This document shows positions 51,730 to 60,926 of a stretch of DNA of 64,000 nt, piece by piece. This DNA is from CBDEGU01 sp965238045 (lineage in GTDB: Bacteria > Acidobacteriota > Terriglobia > Bryobacterales > UBA6623). Each line of letters opens with the position of its first letter. The stretch's first letter is position 1. The stretch is from NCBI GenBank assembly GCA_965238045.1, contig CBDEGU010000011.1, positions 744,001-808,000 on the forward strand, given 5' to 3'. The translations under genes were made by a program, and so were the position numbers. The notes beneath the pieces were generated by a model. It had not been told where the DNA came from, did no database searches, and saw only the letters and a list, made by a program, of their open reading frames with translations.

Positions 51730-53673
51730 CTACTCCAGCGGACCCGGCCGGTGGTACACTCGCGCGAACTCGTCCAGCCTTTCCATGTAACGTCTCACCT
51801 TGCCGGCCTGCTCGTACCGCTTGGTAACAATTTTACGATAAAGATTAAAAGCGGAAGTCGCCTTCGCGTTTCGTATGCCGCCCAGGAGGGCATCTCTCTC
51901 GGTCTCGAAGTCGATGCTATCCGCCCGTTTCTGTTCCACGATGCGGAATACGACGTGGCTGCCCCGGACGTTCACCGGTCCTACAATCGCTCCCACTTCC
52001 TTCCGAAACAGATCCGCTCCCAGCACGCCGGCCGTTCCCACATCAGGAATGAAGTCCGAGCGTTTGAATAGCTCACTCGTTTTCGGCCTCAGCCCCCAGC
52101 GAGCAGCGGCGCCCCGAAATCCGCCGCGCTTCTTCACCGCGGCCGCGACTTCGTCAGCGCGGCCGGTGGCGCTTTGTTCGCTTCTGGCTTTCACAAGATC
52201 CTCGCGGACGCGGACGCGCACTTCCCCGAACTCACCCGGTCTTCTGGGTTCGATCTTGGCCACCACGGCGATCGTCGTACGGTCTTCTTGCATCGACGAC
52301 AACGGCTCACCTTCCTTGGCTCGAAACAGAGAGGCAACCAGTTCGGGTGAATCCACAAGTTCCTCGGGCGGTTCCGCGCGGACGGCGCCTTCGATCATTC
52401 GCACTGCGAGGTTGAATTCCGCCGCGACCGATTCGAGATCCGCTCCCGCCTTGCGCGCCGCGGTCATCACCTGGTCAACGAACCGGATCCGCGCGGTGGC
52501 CTGGCGTTCACCGGCGATCGACTCCCGGATTTCCTCACGAGCTTCCTGATACGGACGAGTGCGCGCTTCTTCCCGGTCGAAGAGCTTGATGATGTGAAAA
52601 CCGAACTCGCTCTTCACCAGGTCGCTGACTTCGTCTGCCTTCATGGCGAAGGCGGCATTCTCAAATTCGGGCACCATCTGGCCTCGTCCGAACCAGCCGA
52701 GGTCTCCGCCCTTCGCGCCCGACCCGCTGTCTTCGGAATGTTCCCTGGCCAGCGCGGCGAAGTCTCCGCCCTCGTGGATCTGCTTCAGAATCTCTTGCGC
52801 CTTGGCTTCGATTGCAGCGGCTTCGTCCTCGGGTTTCTCCATCGTCATGAACAGGATGTGACTGGCTTTGATTCTCTCCGGCTTCCTGAAGTTCAGCCGG
52901 TTCTCCGAATAGTACAGCCGCGTCTCCGTATCGCTGACTTCCGCCACCGGGAGATCTTCGCCGCGGATGGAGAGTAGCTTCAGCGTGCGCTTCTGGGCGA
53001 TCTGATACCGTGACTTGTTCTTCTCATAGTGCTCTTTTAGCTCCTGCTCGCTGGGCCGGACGGAGCGCCGAAAATCCTCCGGCGAGATCTTGACGAACTC
53101 AATTTTCGCCTGATCGTTGCGAATATGAAACGCCTTTTCCGCTTCCTCCAATGTGACGATCACGCTGCTGGTCACAAGCCGCTTGAGCCGGGTGTCCACG
53201 ATCAGCGCCCGCTTCAAGTCGGCTTCGAACTCCGAGATCGTCCGCTCAAACGACTCCCGAAGGTACCGCGCATAGGTCACCCGGCCGACGAATACCCCAT
53301 CGGGAAACAGAAAAGGGAGCTGAAACTTCAGCCAGTCCGCGATTTCTTGCTCGGTCGGCGCAATGCCGAGCTGTTCCGCCTCCAGGATCAGCGCCTGCTC
53401 GGTGATAAGGTAATTCAGCGAGGCGAATGCGCTCTGTCTGATCGTCTGCAGCGGCAACTGCGGCCGTACGGCCCGCGACCGCATGTGCGCGTCTACAGCG
53501 CGCACGGTGATCTGGTAACCGTCGATTTCGCCCAAGACCGGCGTCTGGGCCACGGGCGTGTTGCTCATCAAACCCGGAATCAAAGTAATCACCATGGAGA
53601 ACGCGACGGTTATCAAAATGGCCCCGAGAAAAAGACGGACAGCCTGTTTCTGGCTTCGGAAAAGGTTGAACAT
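51730..53673 (-). CDS. ppiD: PpiD/SurA-like peptidyl-prolyl isomerase
   Basis: The protein has 647 residues. One N-terminal membrane helix (LFLGAILITVAFSMVITLIPG) anchors it with the bulk outside, as in PpiD. A SurA-N-like chaperone domain follows, then a parvulin domain at ~260-370: IKASHILFMTMEK, GGDFAALAREHSEDSGSGAKG, GDLGWFGRGQMVPEFENAAF, VKSEFGFHIIKLFD. A second, degenerate parvulin-like region lies C-terminal. It assists folding of exported proteins. It is divergent from the TrmJ-like gene, with a 15-bp tandem repeat in between. Confidence 0.88.
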   Translation of the reverse strand: MFNLFRSQKQAVRLFLGAILITVAFSMVITLIPGLMSNTPVAQTPVLGEIDGYQITVRAVDAHMRSRAVRPQLPLQTIRQSAFASLNYLITEQALILEAEQLGIAPTEQEIADWLKFQLPFLFPDGVFVGRVTYARYLRESFERTISEFEADLKRALIVDTRLKRLVTSSVIVTLEEAEKAFHIRNDQAKIEFVKISPEDFRRSVRPSEQELKEHYEKNKSRYQIAQKRTLKLLSIRGEDLPVAEVSDTETRLYYSENRLNFRKPERIKASHILFMTMEKPEDEAAAIEAKAQEILKQIHEGGDFAALAREHSEDSGSGAKGGDLGWFGRGQMVPEFENAAFAMKADEVSDLVKSEFGFHIIKLFDREEARTRPYQEAREEIRESIAGERQATARIRFVDQVMTAARKAGADLESVAAEFNLAVRMIEGAVRAEPPEELVDSPELVASLFRAKEGEPLSSMQEDRTTIAVVAKIEPRRPGEFGEVRVRVREDLVKARSEQSATGRADEVAAAVKKRGGFRGAAARWGLRPKTSELFKRSDFIPDVGTAGVLGADLFRKEVGAIVGPVNVRGSHVVFRIVEQKRADSIDFETERDALLGGIRNAKATSAFNLYRKIVTKRYEQAGKVRRYMERLDEFARVYHRPGPLE

Positions 53674-53799
53674 ACTCCGATCATTATACTATTGAGGAAG
53701 TTCCGGCCCTCGGGAGTTCTCCTTCGCCGGTCCGGGCAGCGAGCCCGCGCGGCCGGCGGAAAATGGAGACCGGCGGGACTGGGCGGTTCCCGGCGCTCG

Positions 53800-53859
53800 G
53801 GGAACCCTGGCGCGGGGAACCCTGGCGCGGGAAACTCTGGCGCGGGAAACTCTGGCGCC
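53800..53859. repeat. Four tandem 15-bp units between ppiD and the TrmJ-like gene
   Basis: GGGAACCCTGGCGCG twice, then GGAAACTCTGGCGCG and a closely related unit. They lie 25 bp before the start at 53884. The frame of the downstream gene is open across them, but the encoded Gly/Asn-rich stretch is not part of the family. Confidence 0.85.
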
Positions 53860-53883
53860 CGGGGAACATTTTTTGGTTCACCC

Positions 53884-54603
53884 ATGCAGTGGCAACAACA
53901 TCTCCGCATCATTCTGGCGGGCCCGCGCAACCCGCTGAACATCGGCGCCGCCGCCCGCGCCATGCTCAATTTCGGCTTTGGGGAACTCTGGCTTGTCGAC
54001 CCCTACCCGCCGGCCTTTCGCGAGGCGCGTTCCGCCGTGGGGGCCCAGGACGTTCTGCGGCGGGCCAAAGTCACCTCCGATCTGGCCGAGGCGCTTGGCG
54101 AATCCTCGCTCGTCGTGGCAACCTCCGCGTTGCGGGCGCGCTCGGAGCCGCATGTTCGGCGCTTGCTGCCCGATGGCGCGCCGGCTCTTCGGACACATCT
54201 TGCAACCCGGCCGGCCGCGCTCGTGTTCGGTAGTGAGAAATTCGGCCTCAGCAGCGAGCAACTCAGTTTCTGCGATTGGATCCTCACCATCCCCACCGGC
54301 GAAGACTGTCCTTCGATGAACCTCGGCCAGTCCGTCGCGCTGTGCTGCTACGAAATCGCCCGGCGCGCCAAACCCGTCCCGGCGCTGCAAACGCCAGCCA
54401 CCGCCGACGCCGCGCAGCGCGAGCGCATCGTCGAAATGCTCACGCCGATTCTCGAAGCCGGCGGCTACCTGCTGCCCAATACTCGCGGCTCCCAGCTCAA
54501 GAAAGTCCGCCGCTGGGTCGGCCGTCTCCGTCTGGCTCCCGATGACGCCCGCATGATGCAAGGCATGTTGAGGCAGGTCCGCTGGAAGGTGGAACATCCC
54601 TGA
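53884..54603 (+). CDS. trmJ: TrmJ-like tRNA/rRNA 2'-O-methyltransferase (SPOUT)
   Basis: The protein has 239 residues. The start MQWQQHLRIILAGPRNPLNI matches the family N-terminus. SPOUT motifs 1-3 are present: NIGAAARAMLNFGF, ALVFGSEKFGLSSEQLS, and the knot loop PSMNLGQSVALCCYEIARR. The C-terminal helical extension (LLPNTRGSQLKKVRRWVGRL) is TrmJ-like. TrmJ methylates position 32 of certain tRNAs; the exact target here is not shown. No strong Shine-Dalgarno is seen. Confidence 0.85.
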   Translation: MQWQQHLRIILAGPRNPLNIGAAARAMLNFGFGELWLVDPYPPAFREARSAVGAQDVLRRAKVTSDLAEALGESSLVVATSALRARSEPHVRRLLPDGAPALRTHLATRPAALVFGSEKFGLSSEQLSFCDWILTIPTGEDCPSMNLGQSVALCCYEIARRAKPVPALQTPATADAAQRERIVEMLTPILEAGGYLLPNTRGSQLKKVRRWVGRLRLAPDDARMMQGMLRQVRWKVEHP

Positions 54604-54702
54604 GAAGAAGCCTTGCCGGCCAACTGCGGGTCTGGGCGTTTCCCGGATCGGAACCACCAAGTCCCCGCGTCGGCTGAGTCTCAACGACTCTACCCCGCCC
54701 AT

Positions 54703-55773
54703 TCAGCGCAGCCGCCGATACACTTCCATCGTCCGCCGCGCCGCCTTGTCCCAGCCGAACGCGAGACTGCGCGTGAGTCCGGCGGCGATGAGCCGGTCTC
54801 GAAGCTCGCTTTGGTCGAGAACTCGCTCGAGCGCCGACCCGATGGCATCAGCGTCTTCGGGGTCCGCCAGCAGCGCCGCCTCGCCGGCCACCTCCGCAAG
54901 CGCCGAGCGGTTCGATGTCACCACCGGCAAACCGGCCGACATCGCCTCGATCACCGGCAGACCGAAGCCCTCGTCGAGCGAAGGAAAAGCCAGAACCGCG
55001 GCCGTTTGGTAGAGCCGCTCCAGCATGCGGCCATCCACATAGCCCAGCCGCCGAATGCGGTCCCGCGCCGGACTCCGCGCGATACGCTCGAGAATCTTCT
55101 CCGCGCCGAAACCATCCGAGCCCGCCAGCACCAGCGTCCGCCGTCCGCCGATCGCCTCAAAGGCCTCTACCAGCCGCTCGATGTTCTTGCGTTTCTGCAG
55201 CGCGCCGATGTGAAGAATGAATTCGCCTTCGAGACCGTGTTTTTCTCTGAAACCGGCAAGCTCTTGGCCCGAACACTTAGTGACCGGCCTGACCCCATGG
55301 TGCACGACACTGATCCGCTCGCGCGGAACCCCCAGCCGCCCGGCGATCTGGCCCGCCGTGTATTCCGATACCGCGATGATATGATCCGACCGCTCCGCCG
55401 CGTCCCGGGCCAGTTCGGTGAAACGCGCCCGGAAGCCGGCCGTCGAGTAGTCGCCGCTCATCACGAATAAGTCGTGGAACGTGGCCACCGACCGGCGAAA
55501 GCGATGCCGCGGCAACCGCTGGTTCAGCCCGTGAAAGACCGAGACATCCGCCGCGAACAAGAAACAGGCGAACTCCTCGAGCAGCCGCCGAGAACAATTC
55601 TCGCCCGCCAGCGGCTCGCCAAACGAACGCGGCAGCCGGTTCGCGCGGTAACACAATAGAAACTGCTCCTCAGGGTGACCGCGCACCAGCTCGCCAATCA
55701 AATTCCGGCTATAGACCGCGACACCCGACGGATTGCGATCCTGACCGTGACTGGCGTCCAGCGCAATCTTCAC
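54703..55773 (-). CDS. Glycosyltransferase family 4
   Basis: The protein has 356 residues. The start is GTG 55773, overlapping the upstream stop by 4 bp (GTGA). GT-B fold marks: IALDASHGQDRNPSGVAVYS, FHGLNQRLPRHRFRRSVATF then HDLFVMSG, HIIAVSEYTAGQIAGRLGV, ILHIGALQKRKNIERLVEAF, and the EX7E motif in FPSLDEGFGLPVIEAMSAG. GT4 enzymes build cell-surface glycans with nucleotide-sugar donors. It is coupled to the GT9-like gene upstream. Confidence 0.9.
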   Translation of the reverse strand: MKIALDASHGQDRNPSGVAVYSRNLIGELVRGHPEEQFLLCYRANRLPRSFGEPLAGENCSRRLLEEFACFLFAADVSVFHGLNQRLPRHRFRRSVATFHDLFVMSGDYSTAGFRARFTELARDAAERSDHIIAVSEYTAGQIAGRLGVPRERISVVHHGVRPVTKCSGQELAGFREKHGLEGEFILHIGALQKRKNIERLVEAFEAIGGRRTLVLAGSDGFGAEKILERIARSPARDRIRRLGYVDGRMLERLYQTAAVLAFPSLDEGFGLPVIEAMSAGLPVVTSNRSALAEVAGEAALLADPEDADAIGSALERVLDQSELRDRLIAAGLTRSLAFGWDKAARRTMEVYRRLR

Positions 55774-57167
55774 GGCAGCCGCTCCCGGACGGCCTCCAGC
55801 ACCAGACCCGCGCGAGTGTTGTCTTCGACGGCCACGACCTCCGCCGGCCACCGCCCCCAGGGGCGCCAGCGCTCCAGCATCCTCGGCGACACGGCCCCGG
55901 AAAAAATGTCGATTCCCCTCACGCCGAGAGCCGCCGCGAGATGTCCGCCCGCCGAATCATATCCGGCATACAGATCCGACACCGCGATCAGCCCAGCGAA
56001 CCCGCTCAGACTCCCCTCCCACACATACACATCCGCCGCGGCCTCAGCCATGCCGTGCCGCAACCAATGCACGCTCTTCCCCCTCGCCTCCAAATCGCCC
56101 ACCAGACCAGCGGTCCGCTCCAACTCCTCGTCTCCCGCCCCGCGGTCCAAAACGATGCGATACCCCTCGGCGATCAGCATCAGCAGAAGATCACGCTCAA
56201 ACGGATCGGCGACACGCTTGGCCGAGTTCCCTCCCACCCCCAGGTTCAGCGACGCCAGCGACCGGGTTCCCAGATGCCGCCGCAGGGCTTCGCCGCCTTC
56301 GCGGTCTTCTCTCGCAAGCCCGACGTACGGGTAAGCCGTCTCACCGTCAACGCCAAACACCCCCGCCGCCCACTCGCCCGCCAGCTCCGCAATCGAGCTT
56401 TCGCGCCCTGCACCGAAACGGCGGCTTTCAAAAAAACAATACCGCGATGCATCCGCCACCACCGGCAACAGCCCAAGCTGCGTCAGCCTCGAGTCCGTAT
56501 CGACCACCAGATACTCTTGCGCCCGCAACCGGGCCGTCTCCGAGGCCACCAGCGACACCAGAGAGGTCCAGGCGCCAAGCCGTTCGAGCAGCACGCCGTG
56601 GCGCGCATAGGCAACCCCGGCGCCCCGCACTCGCGGATCCGAGGCAAAGAGTGACGACGCTTTGGGGCCGCCCAGCAGCACGATTTCCGCCTCCGGGCAG
56701 GCCCGCTTCAGCTTCCCAACGATCACGCTCGTCACCGCCACGTCCGCTCCCAGTGTGACCCGTGAAAGTACCAGCGCCTTGCGAACGGATCGAACCCAGC
56801 TCATCTCCAGCGTGCCCGCACTGCTTAGGCGCGCCGCCCGCTCGCGAATCGCCTCTTCGTTCCCCAGACCGAACTCGTCCAGCAGACGGTCGATTCGCCG
56901 GCCTTCGGGCAGCCGCCGGCAATCCTCAATGATGCGGCTGAAAAAGCAGACGTAGAGCTCACACAACTCGGGCTGGAAGCAATCACCCAGATATTCAACG
57001 ATCTGAGAGAAAATCGCCTGCGTCGCCGCCACCGCCGTCGCCCGATCCCCGGAAGCCGCCAGTGCGCCGAGACGGCTGGCGATCTCCAGCGGCTCACGTC
57101 CGGTCCGGTGGCAGGTTTCGAGAAATTGGACCGCTAGCGCACGGCAATCGGCTGCGCTAGCCCGCAT
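55770..57167 (-). CDS. GT9/heptosyltransferase-like protein
   Basis: The protein has 465 residues. The N-terminal ~130 residues are helical and unassigned. The C-terminal part resembles family 9: VIVGKLKRACPEAEIVLLGG, SLNLGVGGNSAKRVADPFE, then YRIVLDRGAGDEELERTAGL and SDLYAGYDSAGGHLAAALGV, the acceptor/donor loop region. The start codon and ribosome site (GGTGAGAAATGCGGG) lie inside REP copy 3, so the repeat set the current start. It is first in a two-gene unit with the GT4 gene. Confidence 0.78.
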   Translation of the reverse strand: MRASAADCRALAVQFLETCHRTGREPLEIASRLGALAASGDRATAVAATQAIFSQIVEYLGDCFQPELCELYVCFFSRIIEDCRRLPEGRRIDRLLDEFGLGNEEAIRERAARLSSAGTLEMSWVRSVRKALVLSRVTLGADVAVTSVIVGKLKRACPEAEIVLLGGPKASSLFASDPRVRGAGVAYARHGVLLERLGAWTSLVSLVASETARLRAQEYLVVDTDSRLTQLGLLPVVADASRYCFFESRRFGAGRESSIAELAGEWAAGVFGVDGETAYPYVGLAREDREGGEALRRHLGTRSLASLNLGVGGNSAKRVADPFERDLLLMLIAEGYRIVLDRGAGDEELERTAGLVGDLEARGKSVHWLRHGMAEAAADVYVWEGSLSGFAGLIAVSDLYAGYDSAGGHLAAALGVRGIDIFSGAVSPRMLERWRPWGRWPAEVVAVEDNTRAGLVLEAVRERLP

Positions 57168-57272
57168 TTCTCACCACCTGGCGAAGCGAAGTGCGTGAGA
57201 GGCCCGTCAGCGGGAGGCGCGCGCCGCTTGACGAGCGCGGGCGTACTTGACCATGCGTTGAGCACGGCAAGC
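57158..57272. repeat. REP/BIME-like element, copy 3
   Basis: CTAGCCCGCATTTCTCACC, then TGGCGAAGCGAAGTGCGTG, CGCTTGACGAGCGC and GTTGAGCACGGC, in the same order as copy 2. On the minus strand its edge provides GGTGAG and the ATG of the GT9-like gene. The right inverted end is not evident here. Confidence 0.75.
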
Positions 57273-57360
57273 TAGCTTCACGACACACCACCCCAGCATG
57301 ACCCAATCACGAGGGACACTTCAACAGGCCCGCCAGAGTGCCTCTTACCCGCTCGCCTTC

Positions 57361-58359
57361 TCAGCCAAACAGGTCCCCCTGCGCGGGCTCGCGGGATTGC
57401 CGGATTTTTTTTAATTTACGGTAAAGCGTCGTCCTGCCGATGCCCAGCAGCGCGGCGGCCACCGTCATGTCGTTCTTGGTGAATTCCATCGCCTTGAGAA
57501 TGTGCCGCCGTTCTATTTCTTCGAGCGGAAGAATCGGCTGAGCATTTCCGCCCGTCGCGCCCCCCCAATCCAGGTCTTGTGAGTTCCGCAAATCCGACGG
57601 CAGATCTTCCATCTCCAGCAGGGGGCTGGATTTCATCACCACCATATACCGCGCGGCGTTTTCCAGTTCCCGCACATTGCCCGGCCAAGAGTGCTCCAAC
57701 AACCGCCGCCGCACACCGTCGGAGAGACGAACCCGATGATCGGTGTATCGCGAAAAGAAGAATGCGGTCAGCGGCGGAATGTCCACCCGCCGGTCGCGCA
57801 GCGGCGGCACCCGCAGGGTGACTACTTTCAGGCGATAGTAGAGGTCCCGCCGAAACTGGTTCTCCTTGACGGCTTCGGCCAGATCCCGGTTCGTGGCGGC
57901 GATCACGCGTACCCTCACCTTGATGGGCCTGGTCGCGCCAACCGGCCGGACTTCCTTCTCCTGCAGCACGCGCAGGAGCTTCGCTTGCACCTCTCCGCTC
58001 AGCTCGCCGATCTCATCCAGAAACAGCGTCCCGCCCTCGGCGGCGCGCACCAGGCCCATCTTGTTGTCGATGGCTCCGGTGAAGGCACCCTTGAGATGCC
58101 CAAAGAGTTCACTTTCCGACAGCGAACTCGCCAGCGTCGGCGCATCGACGGCAAGAAACACATTGCCCGCCAGCGGAGACACCTCATGCACCGCGCGGGC
58201 GACGAGTTCCTTGCCCACGCCGCTTTCCCCCGTGATGAGGACCGGCGAGATATCCGATCTAAGTTTCTTGATGATTCGCAGGACGCGCTGAAGTTCCGGC
58301 GAGTCTCCGACCAGGCCGAATTCAGAATGGACGCCCTCGACGAGAGCGGTAGCGGGCAC
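57361..58359 (-). CDS. Sigma-54-dependent transcriptional activator without sensor domain
   Basis: The protein has 332 residues. The AAA+ core is complete: LITGESGVGKELVARAVHEV (Walker A), GHLKGAFTGAIDNKMG (GAFTGA sigma-54 contact), AEGGTLFLDEIGELSGEVQ (Walker B), and a Fis-type HTH at the end (MTVAAALLGIGRTTLYRKLK). There is no receiver, PAS or GAF domain N-terminal, so activity is either constitutive, controlled by expression, or by a partner. The start is GTG. Two direct 16-bp repeats flank the start region. Confidence 0.92.
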   Translation of the reverse strand: MPATALVEGVHSEFGLVGDSPELQRVLRIIKKLRSDISPVLITGESGVGKELVARAVHEVSPLAGNVFLAVDAPTLASSLSESELFGHLKGAFTGAIDNKMGLVRAAEGGTLFLDEIGELSGEVQAKLLRVLQEKEVRPVGATRPIKVRVRVIAATNRDLAEAVKENQFRRDLYYRLKVVTLRVPPLRDRRVDIPPLTAFFFSRYTDHRVRLSDGVRRRLLEHSWPGNVRELENAARYMVVMKSSPLLEMEDLPSDLRNSQDLDWGGATGGNAQPILPLEEIERRHILKAMEFTKNDMTVAAALLGIGRTTLYRKLKKIRQSREPAQGDLFG

Positions 58360-58362
58360 AGC

Positions 58363-58407
58363 AACGGTTGGACTAAATGGAACGAAAACGAAACGGTTGA
58401 ACTAAAT
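58363..58407. promoter_or_regulatory. Paired 16-bp direct repeats before the sigma-54 activator gene
   Basis: AACGGTTGGACTAAAT at 58363-58378 and AACGGTTGAACTAAAT at 58392-58407, one mismatch, starts 29 bp apart (near three helical turns). The first repeat lies 4 nt before the GTG. This is a candidate operator, possibly for autoregulation. Confidence 0.45.
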
Positions 58408-58438
58408 AGTTGAGCGAAGTACTCAAACTACGCAAACA

Positions 58439-59359
58439 TTATAGACAATTGCGAGCATCTATTGCGCTGATAAGCGTCACAAATCCCGAAACATCATCCC
58501 GCCGCAGTCGCTCGAACAAACTCCGCGCATCGTCAAAACCCGCCGCCGGCCCCAGCACCACCCGGTACAGCGGCCCATCCGCCGGTCTCCGCGCCACGAT
58601 CACCGCCGCCCCGTACCGCTCGCTCATCTTGAGCCGCGCCTGCTCGGCATTCGCTCTCACGCCAAACGCCCCGACTTGAACCCCATAGTAGGGTCCCGGC
58701 TCGCACCCTCCCTCCGCAATGGGCGCCGCCTCTCGTTCCGGGATCTGTTCGGGCTCGGCTTCCCCCCGTTCCCCAGTTCCTCCCCGTTCTCCAGTTCCCC
58801 TCCCTTCCCCGGCCTCCGCCGTTTCGCTCGCCCGCCGGCCCCGCTCCCGGTCCCTTACCTCACCGGGCGGCCCCGGCTTCGCGATCACTTCGACCACGAC
58901 ACGCTCGACGCCCGCGCCAATCATCTCGATTTCTTCCGCCGCCGCCTGCGACAAGTCGATGATGCGGTTCTTGACAAACGGTCCCCGATCGTTGACGCGG
59001 ACATCCACCCATTTCTTGTTGCGCCGGTTGGTAACCCGCAGCCAGGTTCCGAATGGCAGCCGCAAATGCGCGGCCGTCATCAAACGCATGTCATAGATTT
59101 CGCCATTGCTGGTTCGCCGCCCGTGGTAGGGGTGCCCATACCAGCTTGCCAGACCGTACTCCCGCGCTCCCACGACGGCCGAAACGGGCGGCGGCAGCGT
59201 AACGCCTCTTTTCCGCCCGCACCCCGCCACCGCCAGCAGCGTCAGCAGAAAGTATCGCCGGTCCCGCCCAATCCCCGTGCCGCCGTGGCCCGCACCGCCG
59301 CCGAGCCCCAACAACCCTCTCTCCTCCCCAGCAGGCAATCGTGAACCAACAACGTACAT
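58439..59359 (-). CDS. rlpA: RlpA-type septal lytic transglycosylase with SPOR domain
   Basis: A lipobox (RYFLLTLLAVAGC) marks a lipoprotein. The double-psi barrel has YGLASWYGHPYHGRRTSNGE, MTAAHLRLPFGTWLRVTN and the catalytic-type Asp in VDVRVNDRGPFVKNRIIDLS. An Arg/Glu/Gly linker with an 18-bp duplication (58763-58798) leads to a C-terminal SPOR domain (YYGVQVGAFGVRANAEQARL) that binds denuded peptidoglycan at the septum. RlpA cleaves peptidoglycan strands lacking peptide stems. The start is uncertain; the Met at 59359 gives an N-terminus ahead of the lipobox. Confidence 0.85.
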   Translation of the reverse strand: MYVVGSRLPAGEERGLLGLGGGAGHGGTGIGRDRRYFLLTLLAVAGCGRKRGVTLPPPVSAVVGAREYGLASWYGHPYHGRRTSNGEIYDMRLMTAAHLRLPFGTWLRVTNRRNKKWVDVRVNDRGPFVKNRIIDLSQAAAEEIEMIGAGVERVVVEVIAKPGPPGEVRDRERGRRASETAEAGEGRGTGERGGTGERGEAEPEQIPEREAAPIAEGGCEPGPYYGVQVGAFGVRANAEQARLKMSERYGAAVIVARRPADGPLYRVVLGPAAGFDDARSLFERLRRDDVSGFVTLISAIDARNCL

Positions 59360-59427
59360 TCGTACTAGTGTACCCCCAGTCCCCAGCCCAATCCCCGCTC
59401 GTAACCACCGTAAAACCACAAAGCCTC

Positions 59428-59561
59428 GCTTCGCTGACAGGAAGGTCTGAAAAAATCGGGACTGTCACAAGCGCGGGCGATACGTCCTCTGATTCGCAAG
59501 GACCTAGGCGATGCGCGGCTGACTGTCCCAGCATTTTTTCAGGCCTTCCTGTCAGCGAAGC
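59428..59561. mobile_element. MITE-like element with ~40-bp inverted repeats
   Basis: Left arm GCTTCGCTGACAGGAAGGTC then TGAAAAAATCGGGACTGTCA; the right arm is the inverse with few changes (GACTGTCCCAGCATTTTTTC then AGGCCTTCCTGTCAGCGAAG). Total 134 bp, non-coding, between rlpA and the BASS gene. No clear target duplication. The GGGACTGTC core is also seen near the IS21 remnant at 7336. Confidence 0.65.
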
Positions 59562-59709
59562 ACCCCTCTACCATCCGCCTCCACCCCCGGCCGCCAAAGC
59601 CAATCCCAAACCACCCCGCACTGTGATACCATGCCGCGATTAGCCGTCACCGCGCCCGCTCATCAGCACGCACCGCGGCCGCGCCACCTCTCGCGAAGGC
59701 AACCACTGA

Positions 59710-60846
59710 ATGCCACAAGATTCATCTCAACCAATCCCCAGCCCGCGCACCAACCTCTTTCTCTGGACCGCCGCCGCCGCCGCGCTAGCGGCCGTGGCCG
59801 CGTGGATTGCCGGTTCGGTTGTGTTCGCCGGCGCCGGCGTGGTACTGGCGCTCTGCGCGCTGGCCATATTCTTTCAAGCTCACGCGACGCTCAAGATCTT
59901 CGCCTTCACCTTCTGGGTTTTCGCGTTCTTCATCGGGGCGCTGTTCTTTCCGGCCGGGTTTCTCACCTGGGGAAGCTTCGAGCAGAAACGGCTGATCGTT
60001 CCGCTCATTCAGCTCATCATGTTCGGGATGGGAGCCACGCTCAGCTTGGGCGATTTTGGCCGCGCCCTAAAAATGCCCAAGGCCGTCGCCATCGGCATCT
60101 TCCTGCAATTCGCCATCATGCCCGTGCTCGGATGGGCGATCGCCACATCCATCGGATTCGATCCGGAAGTCGCCACCGGCATCATCCTGATCGGCGCCTG
60201 CTCGGGCGGTGTGGCCTCGAATGTGATGGCCTATCTCGCCAAGGGCAACGTCGCCCTCTCGGTCACCATGACGGCCTGCTCCACGATGATGGCCCCCATC
60301 ATGACGCCGCTGGCCATGAAACTCCTCGCCGGAGAGCTCATGGAAATCGACGCCTACGCCATGATGATCTCCATCCTGAAGCTGATCGTCCTGCCCATCG
60401 CCGCCGGACTCCTCGCCAATCATCTGATGCACGGCCGCCGCGCCTGGCTCGACAAAGCGCTGCCGGTCGTATCGATGGCGGGCATCTGTTATATCATCGC
60501 GATCATCGCGGCCAACAATCGCGAAAAGATCCTCACCGTCGGCGCGGGCCTGTTCGCGGCCGCCATCCTGCACAACTGCATCGGATACCTGCTCGGCTAC
60601 TGGGGCGCCCGCGCCAGCGGCATCAATGAGACCGATTCCCGCACGGTCGCCTTCGAGGTCGGCATGCAGAACGGAGGCATGGGCACGGCCCTAGCCATGG
60701 ACGTACTCAAAAGCTCCAGCGCCGCCCTAGGCCCGGCCATCTTCGGCACCTGGATGAACATCTCCGGCTCCACCCTAGCCTCCTGGTGGAGAGAGCGCCC
60801 CCCCGATCAGCACTTGACAAAGGCTGGGGAGTCCCCCGCAAGTTGA
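59710..60846 (+). CDS. BASS-family (bile acid:Na+ symporter-like) transporter
   Basis: The protein has 378 residues with about ten membrane helices. Family marks: MFGMGATLSLGDFGRALKMP, GIILIGACSGGVASNVMAYL then AKGNVALSVTMTACST (the crossed-helix Na+ and substrate region), and AFEVGMQNGGMGTALAMDVL. Such proteins import organic anions with Na+; bacterial members take pantoate-like or bile-acid-like substrates. The N-terminal ~80 residues add two helices. IS copy 2 begins 80 bp after the stop. Confidence 0.85.
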   Translation: MPQDSSQPIPSPRTNLFLWTAAAAALAAVAAWIAGSVVFAGAGVVLALCALAIFFQAHATLKIFAFTFWVFAFFIGALFFPAGFLTWGSFEQKRLIVPLIQLIMFGMGATLSLGDFGRALKMPKAVAIGIFLQFAIMPVLGWAIATSIGFDPEVATGIILIGACSGGVASNVMAYLAKGNVALSVTMTACSTMMAPIMTPLAMKLLAGELMEIDAYAMMISILKLIVLPIAAGLLANHLMHGRRAWLDKALPVVSMAGICYIIAIIAANNREKILTVGAGLFAAAILHNCIGYLLGYWGARASGINETDSRTVAFEVGMQNGGMGTALAMDVLKSSSAALGPAIFGTWMNISGSTLASWWRERPPDQHLTKAGESPAS

Positions 60847-60926
60847 TCAACAGAGCAGGACGCCGCCCCTGCCGTGGTTACCACGGTAAATTCAGGCCCG
60901 TCAGCGCCTTTTTTGTAATGCCGGGA

